This document shows, piece after piece, positions 23,511 to 30,942 of a stretch of 64,000 nucleotides of DNA; the stretch's first letter is position 1, and each line of letters starts with the position of its first letter. The notes beneath the pieces were generated by a model. That model searched no databases. It saw nothing but the letters and a program-made list of their open reading frames with translations, and had not been told where the DNA came from. The translations under genes and the position numbers were made by a program. Source of the DNA: Peribacillus simplex NBRC 15720 = DSM 1321 (GTDB lineage: Bacteria; Bacillota; Bacilli; Bacillales; DSM-1321); NCBI RefSeq assembly GCF_002243645.1, contig NZ_CP017704.1, forward strand, positions 3,924,001 to 3,988,000, given 5' to 3'.

Positions 23511-24482
23511 TTGATAGTTTTGGATAGTATCTATGGGAAACACATTGTAGAGGGAGTTCTTGAAGAACTGATAGTAAGCAAACCGGTCCAAAGATTGAAG
23601 GGGATACATCAAGGCGGGGCAAGTTATTTAGTTAATGAGCAGTGGGGTGTCACACGATTTGACCATTCAATTGGTGTGATGCTTTTAATAAAAGCGCTTG
23701 GAGGTTCATTAGAGGAACAAATCGCGGGCTTGCTGCATGACGTATCCCACACTGCATTTTCACATGTTATTGATTTCGTTCTGGATTGTAAGGATGAAGA
23801 TTATCATGAAAAGATATATGATCAAGTCATTATGGAATCCGAAATCCCATTTATACTGAAGGAATATGGATATGATTGTAAAGTCATTTTTCAATCAAAA
23901 TGGGAATTGCTTGAACAGCCAGCACCTGAGTTATGTGCCGATCGGGTAGATTATACTCTCCGGGATATGTATCAATATGGACATATCACAATGGAATCCG
24001 TTAATGAATTTCTAGACCATATAATCATAATAAATGGAAGGATGTATCTGGATAATATTGAATCTGCGGAATGGTTTGTGAAAACGTATTACAGCGAAGT
24101 TATTGATTTTTTCATGAACCCACTTAATATATATGGCTATGATATCTTGGCAAATACCTTAAAATTGGCTTTAGCTAAAAAACTGATCAGTCTTGATGAC
24201 TTACTCGGTACAGATGAAGAAGTCATGTCCTTGTTAAGCTTCACTGAAGACCATGAAGTGCAAAACCTGTTAAAACGGATCCATGGTAACGTAAAGGTGA
24301 AAGAAGATCAATTGGATTACGATATACATCGGAAAAATAAAATGCGCCTGATGGATCCTTCCGTTATTCAAGGAACCCAATTAGTAAGAGCATCCAGTTT
24401 ATCAGAAAAAGTAAAGAAAATGGGAATTGAAGCCTATAAAAAAGCTTCGAAGGGCATATATCTAAAAGTGTTTTCCGATTGA
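23511..24482 (+). CDS. HD-domain phosphohydrolase
   Basis: 323 residues. The HD metal motif is complete: TRFDHSIGV (His52), LLHDVSHTAFSH (His76-Asp77) and CADRVDYTLRD (Asp about 145), which resembles the dGTPase/SAMHD1-like group. It probably hydrolyses a phosphomonoester or nucleoside triphosphate; the substrate is not readable. Start is TTG with GGAGGC 8 bases upstream. An intrinsic terminator follows at 24511. Confidence 0.85.
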   Translation: MIVLDSIYGKHIVEGVLEELIVSKPVQRLKGIHQGGASYLVNEQWGVTRFDHSIGVMLLIKALGGSLEEQIAGLLHDVSHTAFSHVIDFVLDCKDEDYHEKIYDQVIMESEIPFILKEYGYDCKVIFQSKWELLEQPAPELCADRVDYTLRDMYQYGHITMESVNEFLDHIIIINGRMYLDNIESAEWFVKTYYSEVIDFFMNPLNIYGYDILANTLKLALAKKLISLDDLLGTDEEVMSLLSFTEDHEVQNLLKRIHGNVKVKEDQLDYDIHRKNKMRLMDPSVIQGTQLVRASSLSEKVKKMGIEAYKKASKGIYLKVFSD

Positions 24483-24510
24483 ATTTCTTGTCAAAGCATA
24501 CGGAAAGTAA

Positions 24511-24545
24511 AAAACTCAAGGGTGATATTCATCCTTGAGTTTTTT
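24511..24545 (+). terminator. terminator of the HD hydrolase gene
   Basis: AAAACTCAAGGGTGAT / ATCCTTGAGTTTTT hairpin with T-run, 30 bases after the stop. Confidence 0.88.
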
Positions 24546-24594
24546 CTCGGAAACATTAAAAGTCTCCTCCCGTCTAAATCTGAACCTTTAAAAG

Positions 24595-25035
24595 TTAAAA
24601 AATTATTGATGCTCTCAAAGTATTAACGCCATTTTCTAAATAACCCTTTAAACAGGTTAATGTATATACCCATCCTTCTTTTTGTCCTATCATTTTGTTT
24701 ATCAATTCGGGGTCGTCCTCTTTCAAACCCGATTCGTTCACTTCAATAATTGTACTCGTTTTATCCAACTCTTTTAGTGTAATTGTAACAACCGTTTCTT
24801 GATCATTTCCGCCCCACGCAAACACGATTTTCCTATTTTCCTCGACTTCCAATACATTAATGACCACTTCAGCATCGTATTCGTTATATCTCAATGTAGG
24901 CGTCCGGCCTTGTTCCCATCTTTCAGAACTCGATGAGAACCAGAAATTCCCGATTTTTTCAGGGTTCACTATGGCTTCAAATACTTCATTAGTTGGCTTG
25001 ACTATTTTAAATTTCGTAGTTATTTGAGTATCCAT
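24595..25035 (-). CDS. SRPBCC / AHSA1-like domain protein
   Basis: 146 residues. The pattern FKIVKPTNEVFEAIVNPEKIGNFWF (about 9-33), then WEQGRTPTLRY and IVFAWGG, fits the Aha1-like SRPBCC fold that Bacillus annotates as 'activator of Hsp90 ATPase homologue'. Ligand and role unknown. It lies 49 bp downstream of a second SRPBCC gene on the same strand, probably one transcript from an old duplication. Confidence 0.78.
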   Translation of the reverse strand: MDTQITTKFKIVKPTNEVFEAIVNPEKIGNFWFSSSSERWEQGRTPTLRYNEYDAEVVINVLEVEENRKIVFAWGGNDQETVVTITLKELDKTSTIIEVNESGLKEDDPELINKMIGQKEGWVYTLTCLKGYLENGVNTLRASIIF

Positions 25036-25084
25036 TACTAAATCAACTCTCTTTCGATTTGTTTTTATAGTTTTCCACTACCAC

Positions 25085-25558
25085 TTAATTATCCCAATCT
25101 ACTGATATTGGCGGCAGGGTCCGTCCAGTTTCAAGCAAGCTCTTCAGGTTACTTAGAATTGCTGGCCATCCATTATTCAAGCCTTCAAAGGTATTGTCAT
25201 CATATACGAAATCTGTCTCCACAAGATCCTCATGCTTTAGTGTTAACTTCACTGTGGAATCATCCATTGGCTGCAGGACAAAAGTGACCCGAGTAGGATG
25301 CTCGCGAGGTGTTTCGTCTCCTGTCATGTTCCAAGTGAACGAGAGCAGGTGTAGCGGCTCACACTTAAGTACATTACCATGATCAGTAATACGCCCATCT
25401 TCGAGCAAATATTTAACGATTGAGCCTTCTTGCCAGTCAGACTGGACTTGGCATCCAAAGTGATATTTCTTCGTGACTTCACCGCTCGTCAGGGCTTCCC
25501 AAAGCTTCTCTGGAGTGGTTGCGATATAAATAGGATAGACAAACGTTGGTTTTTTCAT
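25085..25558 (-). CDS. SRPBCC / AHSA1-like domain protein
   Basis: 157 residues. YIATTPEKLWEALTSGEVTKKYHFG (about 11-35) followed by WQEGSIVKY and LLSFTWNMTGDETPREHPTRVTF is the canonical AHSA1 pattern. ATG with GAGGAGG upstream. First gene of a two-gene unit. Such proteins often sit next to ArsR-type regulators; none is present here. Confidence 0.8.
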   Translation of the reverse strand: MKKPTFVYPIYIATTPEKLWEALTSGEVTKKYHFGCQVQSDWQEGSIVKYLLEDGRITDHGNVLKCEPLHLLSFTWNMTGDETPREHPTRVTFVLQPMDDSTVKLTLKHEDLVETDFVYDDNTFEGLNNGWPAILSNLKSLLETGRTLPPISVDWDN

Positions 25559-25777
25559 TATTATTTTCCTCCTCGCGTTTATATCTCATATCAAGATCGA
25601 AACATTATTCTATCAATCATTGTCGGCTTTTCATATACAGCCGGTCAAGTAGTTTTCTGCGACAAAAATCGCCAGAGTCATTGGATTGAAGAAGATTTGA
25701 AGTGCATTGCTAATACCAAACGATATCCGCGGAATCGCACCATTCCCAGTGACTAAAATCGGCCGTATTGAAACTTC

Positions 25778-25806
25778 TTGATTTCTAATCGCTTTCAAGC
25801 TACGAT
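25778..25806 (+). promoter_or_regulatory. promoter of the queuosine-precursor transporter gene
   Basis: TTGATT (25778-25783), 17 bases, TACGAT (25801-25806). The spacer and surroundings closely resemble the queCDE promoter at 19710-19738. Confidence 0.6.
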
Positions 25807-25838
25807 AATTAAGGAAAATGATAATCCGCTCGGGCGGA

Positions 25839-25872
25839 AGAGGTTCTAGCTACCCTCTCAAAAAAACTAAGG
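25839..25872 (+). promoter_or_regulatory. preQ1-I riboswitch aptamer (copy 2)
   Basis: The aptamer, from AGAGGTTCTAGCTACCCTCT through the A-rich strand to CTAAGG, is identical to copy 1 at 19776-19809. It controls a transporter instead of biosynthesis. Confidence 0.9.
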
Positions 25873-25874
25873 AG

Positions 25875-25906
25875 AACAGTGCTCTTTCTTAGGGTGCTGT
25901 TTTTTC
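25875..25906 (+). terminator. expression-platform terminator of preQ1 riboswitch 2
   Basis: AACAGTGCTC / GGGTGCTGTT stem, 7-base loop and T-run, nearly identical to 19813-19845, ending 20 bases before the transporter start. Confidence 0.85.
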
Positions 25907-25926
25907 TGTATAAGGAGAATTAAGAA

Positions 25927-26469
25927 ATGTTAAGAATTTTATTGTATTTAGTATCCATCATCACGGCGAATGTGGTTACAGCAGCTTTTGCGCCATTACA
26001 TTTTGGCATGTTCATCATTCCGATGGGTACATTGCTCATTGGGGGAACCTTCATCTTTCGAGATCTGGTCCAGAATAAATTCGGCCGCGCCAAGACCTAT
26101 ATATGTATCGTCACTGCACTTATTTTATCTGCGTGTGTATCATTCTTATTAGGGGATACGTTACTGATCGTATTTGCTTCCGCTTTATCGTTCGTGGTCG
26201 CAGAAACAGCGGATACGGAAATTTATACCCGTTTAAAGCTCCCGATGAGTTGGAGGGTGTTTTACAGCGGGATCGTTGGAGGCTTTTTCGATTCGGTGAT
26301 ATTTGTCGTGATTGGCCTAAGTCCACTGGGTGCCAATATATTACCATGGGAAGCAGTACCCGCTGCGGTTATCGGCCAAATCATCGTTAAAACTATCATT
26401 CAGTCAATCGGTGCCGTACTGTTGGGACGAATCAACGTAGAACTGGAGAAACGTGTAGTCTCCAGTTAA
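25927..26469 (+). CDS. ypdP: queuosine precursor transporter (YhhQ/VUT family, YpdP-like)
   Basis: 180 residues with about six membrane segments. GGTFIFRDLVQNKFGR (about 39-54) and ETADTEIYTRLKLP (about 92-105) are family signatures of YhhQ/VUT proteins, which import preQ0/preQ1. The start follows TAAGGAG closely. The preQ1-I riboswitch directly upstream fits import of a queuosine precursor. Confidence 0.88.
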   Translation: MLRILLYLVSIITANVVTAAFAPLHFGMFIIPMGTLLIGGTFIFRDLVQNKFGRAKTYICIVTALILSACVSFLLGDTLLIVFASALSFVVAETADTEIYTRLKLPMSWRVFYSGIVGGFFDSVIFVVIGLSPLGANILPWEAVPAAVIGQIIVKTIIQSIGAVLLGRINVELEKRVVSS

Positions 26470-26490
26470 ATGCTAGGAGGGATGCACTCG

Positions 26491-26640
26491 ATGGATGGAA
26501 CCAAAAAAGAAGAAGACAAATGCTATTGCCTCGAAGCCTTTCGTGAAAAATATGGCCCGCATGTTCAAGGGGAATGTATGAAGCTCTCCTGCGCCAATTA
26601 TCGCAAGCATAAAGGAATAGACAAAAAAGGACCAAATTAG
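26491..26640 (+). CDS. small Cys-rich protein (putative metal-binding), unknown
   Basis: 49 residues beginning MDGTKKEEDKCYCLEAFREK, with cysteines at 11, 13, 29 and 34 (C-x-C ... C-x4-C), suggesting a zinc-binding knuckle. AGGAGGG lies about 8 bases before this ATG. It starts 22 bp after the queuosine transporter, so it is probably cotranscribed and under the same riboswitch. The terminator overlaps its last codons. Family not recognised. Confidence 0.65.
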   Translation: MDGTKKEEDKCYCLEAFREKYGPHVQGECMKLSCANYRKHKGIDKKGPN

Positions 26641-26651
26641 GTCCTTTTTTT
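26623..26651 (+). terminator. terminator of the transporter operon
   Basis: AAAAAAGGACC / GGTCCTTTTTTT with a 6-base loop, overlapping the stop codon of the Cys-rich gene. Confidence 0.88.
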
Positions 26652-26668
26652 GCGTGATTGAAGTAAGG

Positions 26669-26819
26669 CACCAGTAAACGTGCTGAATCATGAGTCCAGT
26701 ATGAATTCACGAGTAAAAGTGCGAATTCACGAGTAAAACAGCAAAACTCACGAGTAAAAGTGCGAAACTCACGAGTAAACAGCTCAAATTAATGAGTACA
26801 GCACATTTTCACGAGTAAA
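26669..26819. repeat. 21-bp-phased degenerate array, TCACGAGTAAA core (locus 2)
   Basis: Eight units start at about 26669, 26688, 26707, 26727, 26748, 26769, 26790 and 26809, spaced 19-21 bp. Five carry TCACGAGTAAA exactly; others are degenerate. The core is the reverse complement of locus 1 (1860-1975). It lies between two convergent genes' terminators. Function unknown. Confidence 0.8.
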
Positions 26820-26823
26820 TAGC

Positions 26824-26872
26824 AAAAAAAGCTTCCTGCGCCGTTCCATTAATGGTTGCAGGAAGCTTTTTA
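26824..26872. terminator. terminator of the padR gene (bidirectional)
   Basis: AAAAAGCTTCCTGC / GCAGGAAGCTTTTT stem with an 18-base loop, 7 bases from the padR stop; T-runs on both strands. Confidence 0.85.
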
Positions 26873-26878
26873 TTTTGT

Positions 26879-27199
26879 TTAGAATTGCTCTGCGCTTTTC
26901 CGAACTAATTTTTCCAGGAAGAAAAAGCATTCTCGTTTCCGCTCAAGTTCGGTTTGTCCATTTTCGGTGACATGATAATATTTCCTGCGGCCTGACTCTG
27001 ACTCTTTCCAATGGCCTTTTATGAATTCTTTTTTTTCTAACCGTTTCAGGGCGGAGTAGAGGGTGCCTTCACTTATTTGATATTTGCCCATGCTCATTTC
27101 CTTCAAGATCTTCGTGATTTCATAGCCGTATAGCTTTTTTTGTGAAAGAAGTGAAAGCAAAAGGAGGTCAATGCTTCCCTTCATTAATTCTTTATCCAA
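26879..27199 (-). CDS. PadR family transcriptional regulator
   Basis: 106 residues. The PadR winged helix is complete: MKGSIDLLLLSLLSQKKLYG, YEITKILKEMS, ISEGTLYSALKRLEKKEFI (recognition helix) and SGRRKYYHVTENGQ (wing). TTG at 27199 is chosen because AAGGAGGAG lies 7 bases upstream; the longer frame from 27262 has no ribosome site. Usually represses neighbouring transporter or phenolic-acid genes; no obvious target adjoins it. Confidence 0.85.
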   Translation of the reverse strand: MDKELMKGSIDLLLLSLLSQKKLYGYEITKILKEMSMGKYQISEGTLYSALKRLEKKEFIKGHWKESESGRRKYYHVTENGQTELERKRECFFFLEKLVRKSAEQF

Positions 27200-27509
27200 A
27201 TAAATTCTCCTCCTTTTCATTTTTAAAGTGTAATCCTTTGTACATCGTATCACAAGGTGCATTTTACTTTTCTTTTAAAAAATGGTTAAATGACGATTGC
27301 TAAATGAATTTAATCATAGTAAAATGTGCTTCGGAACGGATGAGTTGTGAAGCGTGTGGTAAGGATACTATATACATGATTTAATTGTTTAAATGAAAAA
27401 ACGGAATAGGATAGAAGAATCCCTACTCAAGGGGTATTAATTGATTTTTTTTCGAAAATCATATAGATTCTATTTATTAACAAGAGCAGAGAAAGAAGGT
27501 CCTAGATAG

Positions 27510-28256
27510 ATGAAAGTGAAAGCACCTGAATCATTCACATACAGAGGTGGAAAAAGAGCTGTTCTTTTACTTCACGGGTTTACCGGAAGTACAGGAGATA
27601 TGAAGAAATTAGGGAAATACTTGAATGATCTCGACTATACTTGCCACGGACCTCTTTATAGAGGGCATGGATTGTCTGGTGAGGAACTCGTTAAGACTGG
27701 TCCTAAGGAATGGTGGGAAGATGTAGTTAATGGCTATAAATTCCTTAAAGAAGAAGGCTATGAGGAAATTGCAGTTGTAGGAATTTCTTTAGGAGGAGTT
27801 TTCTCATTAAAAGTGGGAATTGAATTGCCTGTAACAGGGGTAGTTTCAATGTGCGCTCCGACGCAAGGAAAAAGTATCGATCGACAAAAGAACCGCTTGC
27901 TCAATTATGCACAGGCTTATAAGAAGTTTGAGGGCAAAGATGCAGACCAAATTGCTGCAGAAGTGAAGCTTCTGGAAGAAGAGCCAATGCCTCAACTAAA
28001 AGATGTGTTGAATATTATAAATGAGACAGGTGAAAATTTAGATTTAATCACATCACCAACTCTTGTTTTACAAGGGCGCTTGGATGATCCAGACTATACG
28101 GAGAGTGCTTCAGCGATTTACAATGAAGTTGATACGCAGCATAAACACTTGATCTGGTATGAAAAATCCGGTCATATTATCACATTGGGTAAGGAACGTG
28201 AGCAGGTGTATGAGGATGTGTATAAGTTCTTAAATACACTGAATTGGTCGGAGTAA
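27510..28256 (+). CDS. yvaK: carboxylesterase (Est30/YvaK type alpha/beta hydrolase)
   Basis: 248 residues, very similar to B. subtilis YvaK and Geobacillus Est30. Oxyanion region LLHGFTGST (about 20-28), nucleophile Ser93 in GISLGG, Asp192 in GRLDDPDYTES, His222 in KSGHIITL. Hydrolyses short-chain esters and monoglycerides in the cytoplasm. In B. subtilis it sits in the secG-rnr-smpB operon; here it stands alone with no secG or rnr next to it. The start follows GAAAGAAGG at about 11 bases. Confidence 0.9.
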   Translation: MKVKAPESFTYRGGKRAVLLLHGFTGSTGDMKKLGKYLNDLDYTCHGPLYRGHGLSGEELVKTGPKEWWEDVVNGYKFLKEEGYEEIAVVGISLGGVFSLKVGIELPVTGVVSMCAPTQGKSIDRQKNRLLNYAQAYKKFEGKDADQIAAEVKLLEEEPMPQLKDVLNIINETGENLDLITSPTLVLQGRLDDPDYTESASAIYNEVDTQHKHLIWYEKSGHIITLGKEREQVYEDVYKFLNTLNWSE

Positions 28257-28314
28257 TAAGCGAGTTTTATTGAAGAAGAGCGCCGGTCATCATATTATCC
28301 CCTTTAAGTTGAAC

Positions 28315-28350
28315 GTGTAAAGAGCCTACATTAATATGTAAGCTTTACAC
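28315..28350. repeat. imperfect 36-nt palindrome between convergent genes
   Basis: GTGTAAAG (28315-28322) pairs with CTTTACAC (28343-28350), with an inner TACAT/ATGTA pairing. No T-run follows. Possibly the 3' end structure for the esterase transcript or an operator-like site. Confidence 0.45.
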
Positions 28351-28409
28351 TATACTTGAGGGGATTTTATTTTGGCTGCAAAAGTGCTTTTTGAAGTGTT
28401 CTTAAGTAT

Positions 28410-29114
28410 CTATTTGTAGAAAAAGACCTTTAAGTTATCGTTATTATCAAGAGTTGCTAATAAAATATCGTTCACGTCGGCATTATATGTTATCTTGATT
28501 CTGTTTTTCAGCCATGCTTCGTCTTTACCGCCCCGATTTAATTCTTTAGAATCAATCTTTCCATCTTTAATGATCGTTTTAGGAAAAGTGAAGGCATTTG
28601 TTGCTAGGTGCATATCTTCTGGGGTTACTGCTTCATATTGAGGGTATAAAAACAATGAAATGGTACCACCCGGTTCCCATAGTGCGAGGGCCACTTTTTG
28701 AATATCTTCGACTTTTTCTTTTCTTAATTCCGATAATAAAAAATCGATGGAGATTCGGGCCCTTGCTAAGCTTTTGTAAATGATTTGTCCATTTTCGATA
28801 AGTGGAAAGGGGGCAGAGTCAAAAAACCTTCGGAGTTTGCCCCACTTAAGACCCGTAAACACACTAATTATATATAAAATCACTAAAACAAAGGTCGTGA
28901 TCATTGAGCCCTTCAAACCTAACTGTTCATCAGACAAAGGGTGGGCAAGAATGTTTCCAATAATTAATGCCATTATGAAATCGAGTAATCTTAGCTGGGA
29001 AATGGACCGTTGCCCCATCAATTTAACCGAAAAAAGTAAGAAGAAGAAGGATATAATGGCTCTTAAAGTCCACTGAATTGCAGTAAGAGTTTCCTGGCTA
29101 TTAAAAAAATCCAC
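28410..29114 (-). CDS. yetF: DUF421 membrane protein, YetF/YcaP family
   Basis: 234 residues: three membrane helices (about 12-85) including FSVKLMGQRSISQLRLLDFIMALIIGNILAHP, then a cytosolic-type beta domain with the repeated PxxIENGQI pattern (FPLIENGQIIYKSL, about 104-117) and PKTIIKDGKID. This matches YetF-type proteins, some of which bind a phospholipid in the spore membrane. Function remains unclear. The weak ribosome site AAGGACG precedes the start. Confidence 0.85.
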   Translation of the reverse strand: MDFFNSQETLTAIQWTLRAIISFFFLLFSVKLMGQRSISQLRLLDFIMALIIGNILAHPLSDEQLGLKGSMITTFVLVILYIISVFTGLKWGKLRRFFDSAPFPLIENGQIIYKSLARARISIDFLLSELRKEKVEDIQKVALALWEPGGTISLFLYPQYEAVTPEDMHLATNAFTFPKTIIKDGKIDSKELNRGGKDEAWLKNRIKITYNADVNDILLATLDNNDNLKVFFYK

Positions 29115-29399
29115 AAAAAATTCACGTCCTTATTTCCTATAAAGGAGATGTAATAGTTAGTATGATGAATTGAAGCAAGGATTATCACGACTGGGAAGGT
29201 TATTTAAAGACCTCTAAAGATGGGGCCGTTTATATTTAAGCCGACTCCTTCATAAGTATTACCCAACATTGGACCCTAGGAGACATTCTTAACTGTTTTC
29301 TAAAAATTTATATTAATATAACAACTTTAAATCGTATTGTAATTAAAAATAAACTGATTTAAAATGATATCTTTCCTGAGAAATTTATTTAAAAAATAT

Positions 29400-29467
29400 C
29401 CTTGTATAATATCAGTGATGATGGTCTGATAGTTTCTACCTGGCAGCCGTAATGCCGGACTACAAGG
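29400..29467 (+). promoter_or_regulatory. purine riboswitch aptamer, guanine-type
   Basis: P1 CCTTGTA / TACAAGG (29400-29406, 29461-29467) encloses the conserved core TATAATATCAG, then AGTTTCTACC and GGACTAC. The base in the position that pairs with the ligand (GGAcTAC) is C, which specifies guanine/hypoxanthine; adenine riboswitches have T there. It precedes a purine nucleoside transporter, like yxjA/nupG in B. subtilis. Confidence 0.9.
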
Positions 29468-29547
29468 AAGTATGAAAATAGAAGAGATGAACAGGTTTAT
29501 GTTGCTTCGCTTGAAAAAAGCTTGATCTACATAAAATTGTTTCAATG

Positions 29548-29611
29548 AAGGCTCTTACTTTTTCACACTTTCTTCCTGCGGCTGAAAGTGTAAAAAGGTG
29601 AGGGCTTTTTA
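29548..29611 (+). terminator. expression-platform terminator of the purine riboswitch
   Basis: Very long hairpin: AAGGCTCTTACTTTTTCACA... arm pairs with GAAAGTGTAAAAAGGTGAGG... arm (29584-29606, some G-U), 11-base loop, then TTTTT. It ends about 48 bases before the transporter start. Confidence 0.85.
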
Positions 29612-29658
29612 TATAAAAAATATGAATGGGAAATAATATATCCAAAGGGGATGAAATC

Positions 29659-30852
29659 ATGTATTTCTTATTGAATATACTAGGTGTTTTAGTTGTAATG
29701 GGAATCGTTTACCTATGTTCACCTAATAAAAGGAACGTTAAGTGGAAAGCCATTCTTACCTTGCTTGTTCTTGAATTTCTTATCACATGGTTCATGTTAT
29801 CGACTAAAATTGGGGCATGGGTCATCAATCTGATCGCTTCATTCTTCACCTGGTTGATTGAATGCGCAAATGAAGGGATTTCTTTTGTCTTTCCTTCACT
29901 TATGGCAAATGAACAAGTGGATTTCTTTTTCAGCGCATTGATGCCAATTATCTTCATTATCACGTTTTTTGATGTCTTATCGTATTTCGGTATACTTACC
30001 TGGATTATTGATAAAGTGGGATGGCTCATCTCAAAAGTATCCGGTTTGCCAAAACTTGAGAGTTTCTTCTCGATTCAGATGATGTTCCTAGGAAATACCG
30101 AGGCACTTGCCGTTATCCGCCTTCAACTCAGTGCGATTAAGGATCAGCGTCTTTTGACATTTGGAATCATGAGCATGAGCAGCATCAGTGGTTCAATCAT
30201 TGGAGCCTATCTGTCCATGGTACCGGCAACCTATGTTTTTGTAGCTATACCTTTGAACTGCTTAAATGCCTTGCTGATAGCTAACATGCTGAATCCCGTC
30301 GATGTCAGTAAAGAAGAAGACGTCGTTTATGTACCTTCTAAAGAGGAACGTAAAGATTTCTTTTCCACCATTTCCAACAGTATGTTGGTTGGGGCCAAAA
30401 TGGTCTTCGTCATCATGGCAATGGTTATCGGCTATGTGGCGTTAACGGCCAGCGTAAACGGCATTTTCGGTTTCTTCGTGGATGGATTGACCATTCAAAA
30501 GATTTTCTCTGTCATTTTTAGTCCATTTGCATTCCTGCTTGGATTATCTGGACATGATGCCATGTACGTCGCTCAATTGATGGGAATCAAGCTTGCCACA
30601 AATGAGTTCGTTGCCTTGCTCGATTTAAAAGATAAAGTCAGTACACTGTCTCCGCATACAGTTGCTGTGGCTGTCACTTATCTGACGTCATTTGCCAACT
30701 TCAGTACAGTGGGCATGATTTATGGAACATTCAATTCCATACTCAATGATGAGAAATCGAACATTATCGGAAGAAATGTTTGGAAGCTGTTGGTTAGCGG
30801 GATGGCTGTTTCCTTGCTAAGTGCCATGGTCGTTGGATTATTCGTTTGGTGA
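29659..30852 (+). CDS. nupG: concentrative nucleoside transporter (NupC/NupG family)
   Basis: 397 residues with about 10 membrane segments. LGNTEALAVIRLQL (about 148-161) and SFANFSTVGMIYG (about 352-364) are CNT-family substrate-binding signatures. It imports nucleosides with protons or sodium. The ATG at 29659 has AAAGGGG 9 bases upstream; an upstream in-frame start at 29626 lacks one. Guanine riboswitch control points to purine nucleosides (guanosine, inosine), as for B. subtilis NupG. Confidence 0.9.
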   Translation: MYFLLNILGVLVVMGIVYLCSPNKRNVKWKAILTLLVLEFLITWFMLSTKIGAWVINLIASFFTWLIECANEGISFVFPSLMANEQVDFFFSALMPIIFIITFFDVLSYFGILTWIIDKVGWLISKVSGLPKLESFFSIQMMFLGNTEALAVIRLQLSAIKDQRLLTFGIMSMSSISGSIIGAYLSMVPATYVFVAIPLNCLNALLIANMLNPVDVSKEEDVVYVPSKEERKDFFSTISNSMLVGAKMVFVIMAMVIGYVALTASVNGIFGFFVDGLTIQKIFSVIFSPFAFLLGLSGHDAMYVAQLMGIKLATNEFVALLDLKDKVSTLSPHTVAVAVTYLTSFANFSTVGMIYGTFNSILNDEKSNIIGRNVWKLLVSGMAVSLLSAMVVGLFVW

Positions 30853-30860
30853 TTTAAAAC

Positions 30861-30897
30861 AAGGGCATCCATTTTTATAAATGGATGCCCTCTTTTG
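30861..30897 (+). terminator. terminator of nupG
   Basis: GGGCATCCATTT / AAATGGATGCCC, 4-base loop, T-rich tail, 10 bases after the stop. Confidence 0.88.
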
Positions 30898-30901
30898 TAT
30901 G

Positions 30902-30940
30902 AAAAAAGCTGTGCTGGATTTTCCTATGCACAGCTTTTTG
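30902..30940 (-). terminator. terminator of the CAP-domain gene
   Basis: AAAAAGCTGTGC / GCACAGCTTTTT hairpin immediately after the minus-strand stop at 30943. Confidence 0.85.
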
Positions 30941-30942
30941 CT

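Noticed and set aside
26669-26819. CRISPR array
   Set aside because: Repeat units are about 11 bp with ~10-base spacers and degenerate cores; CRISPR spacers are about 30 bp, and no cas genes are near.
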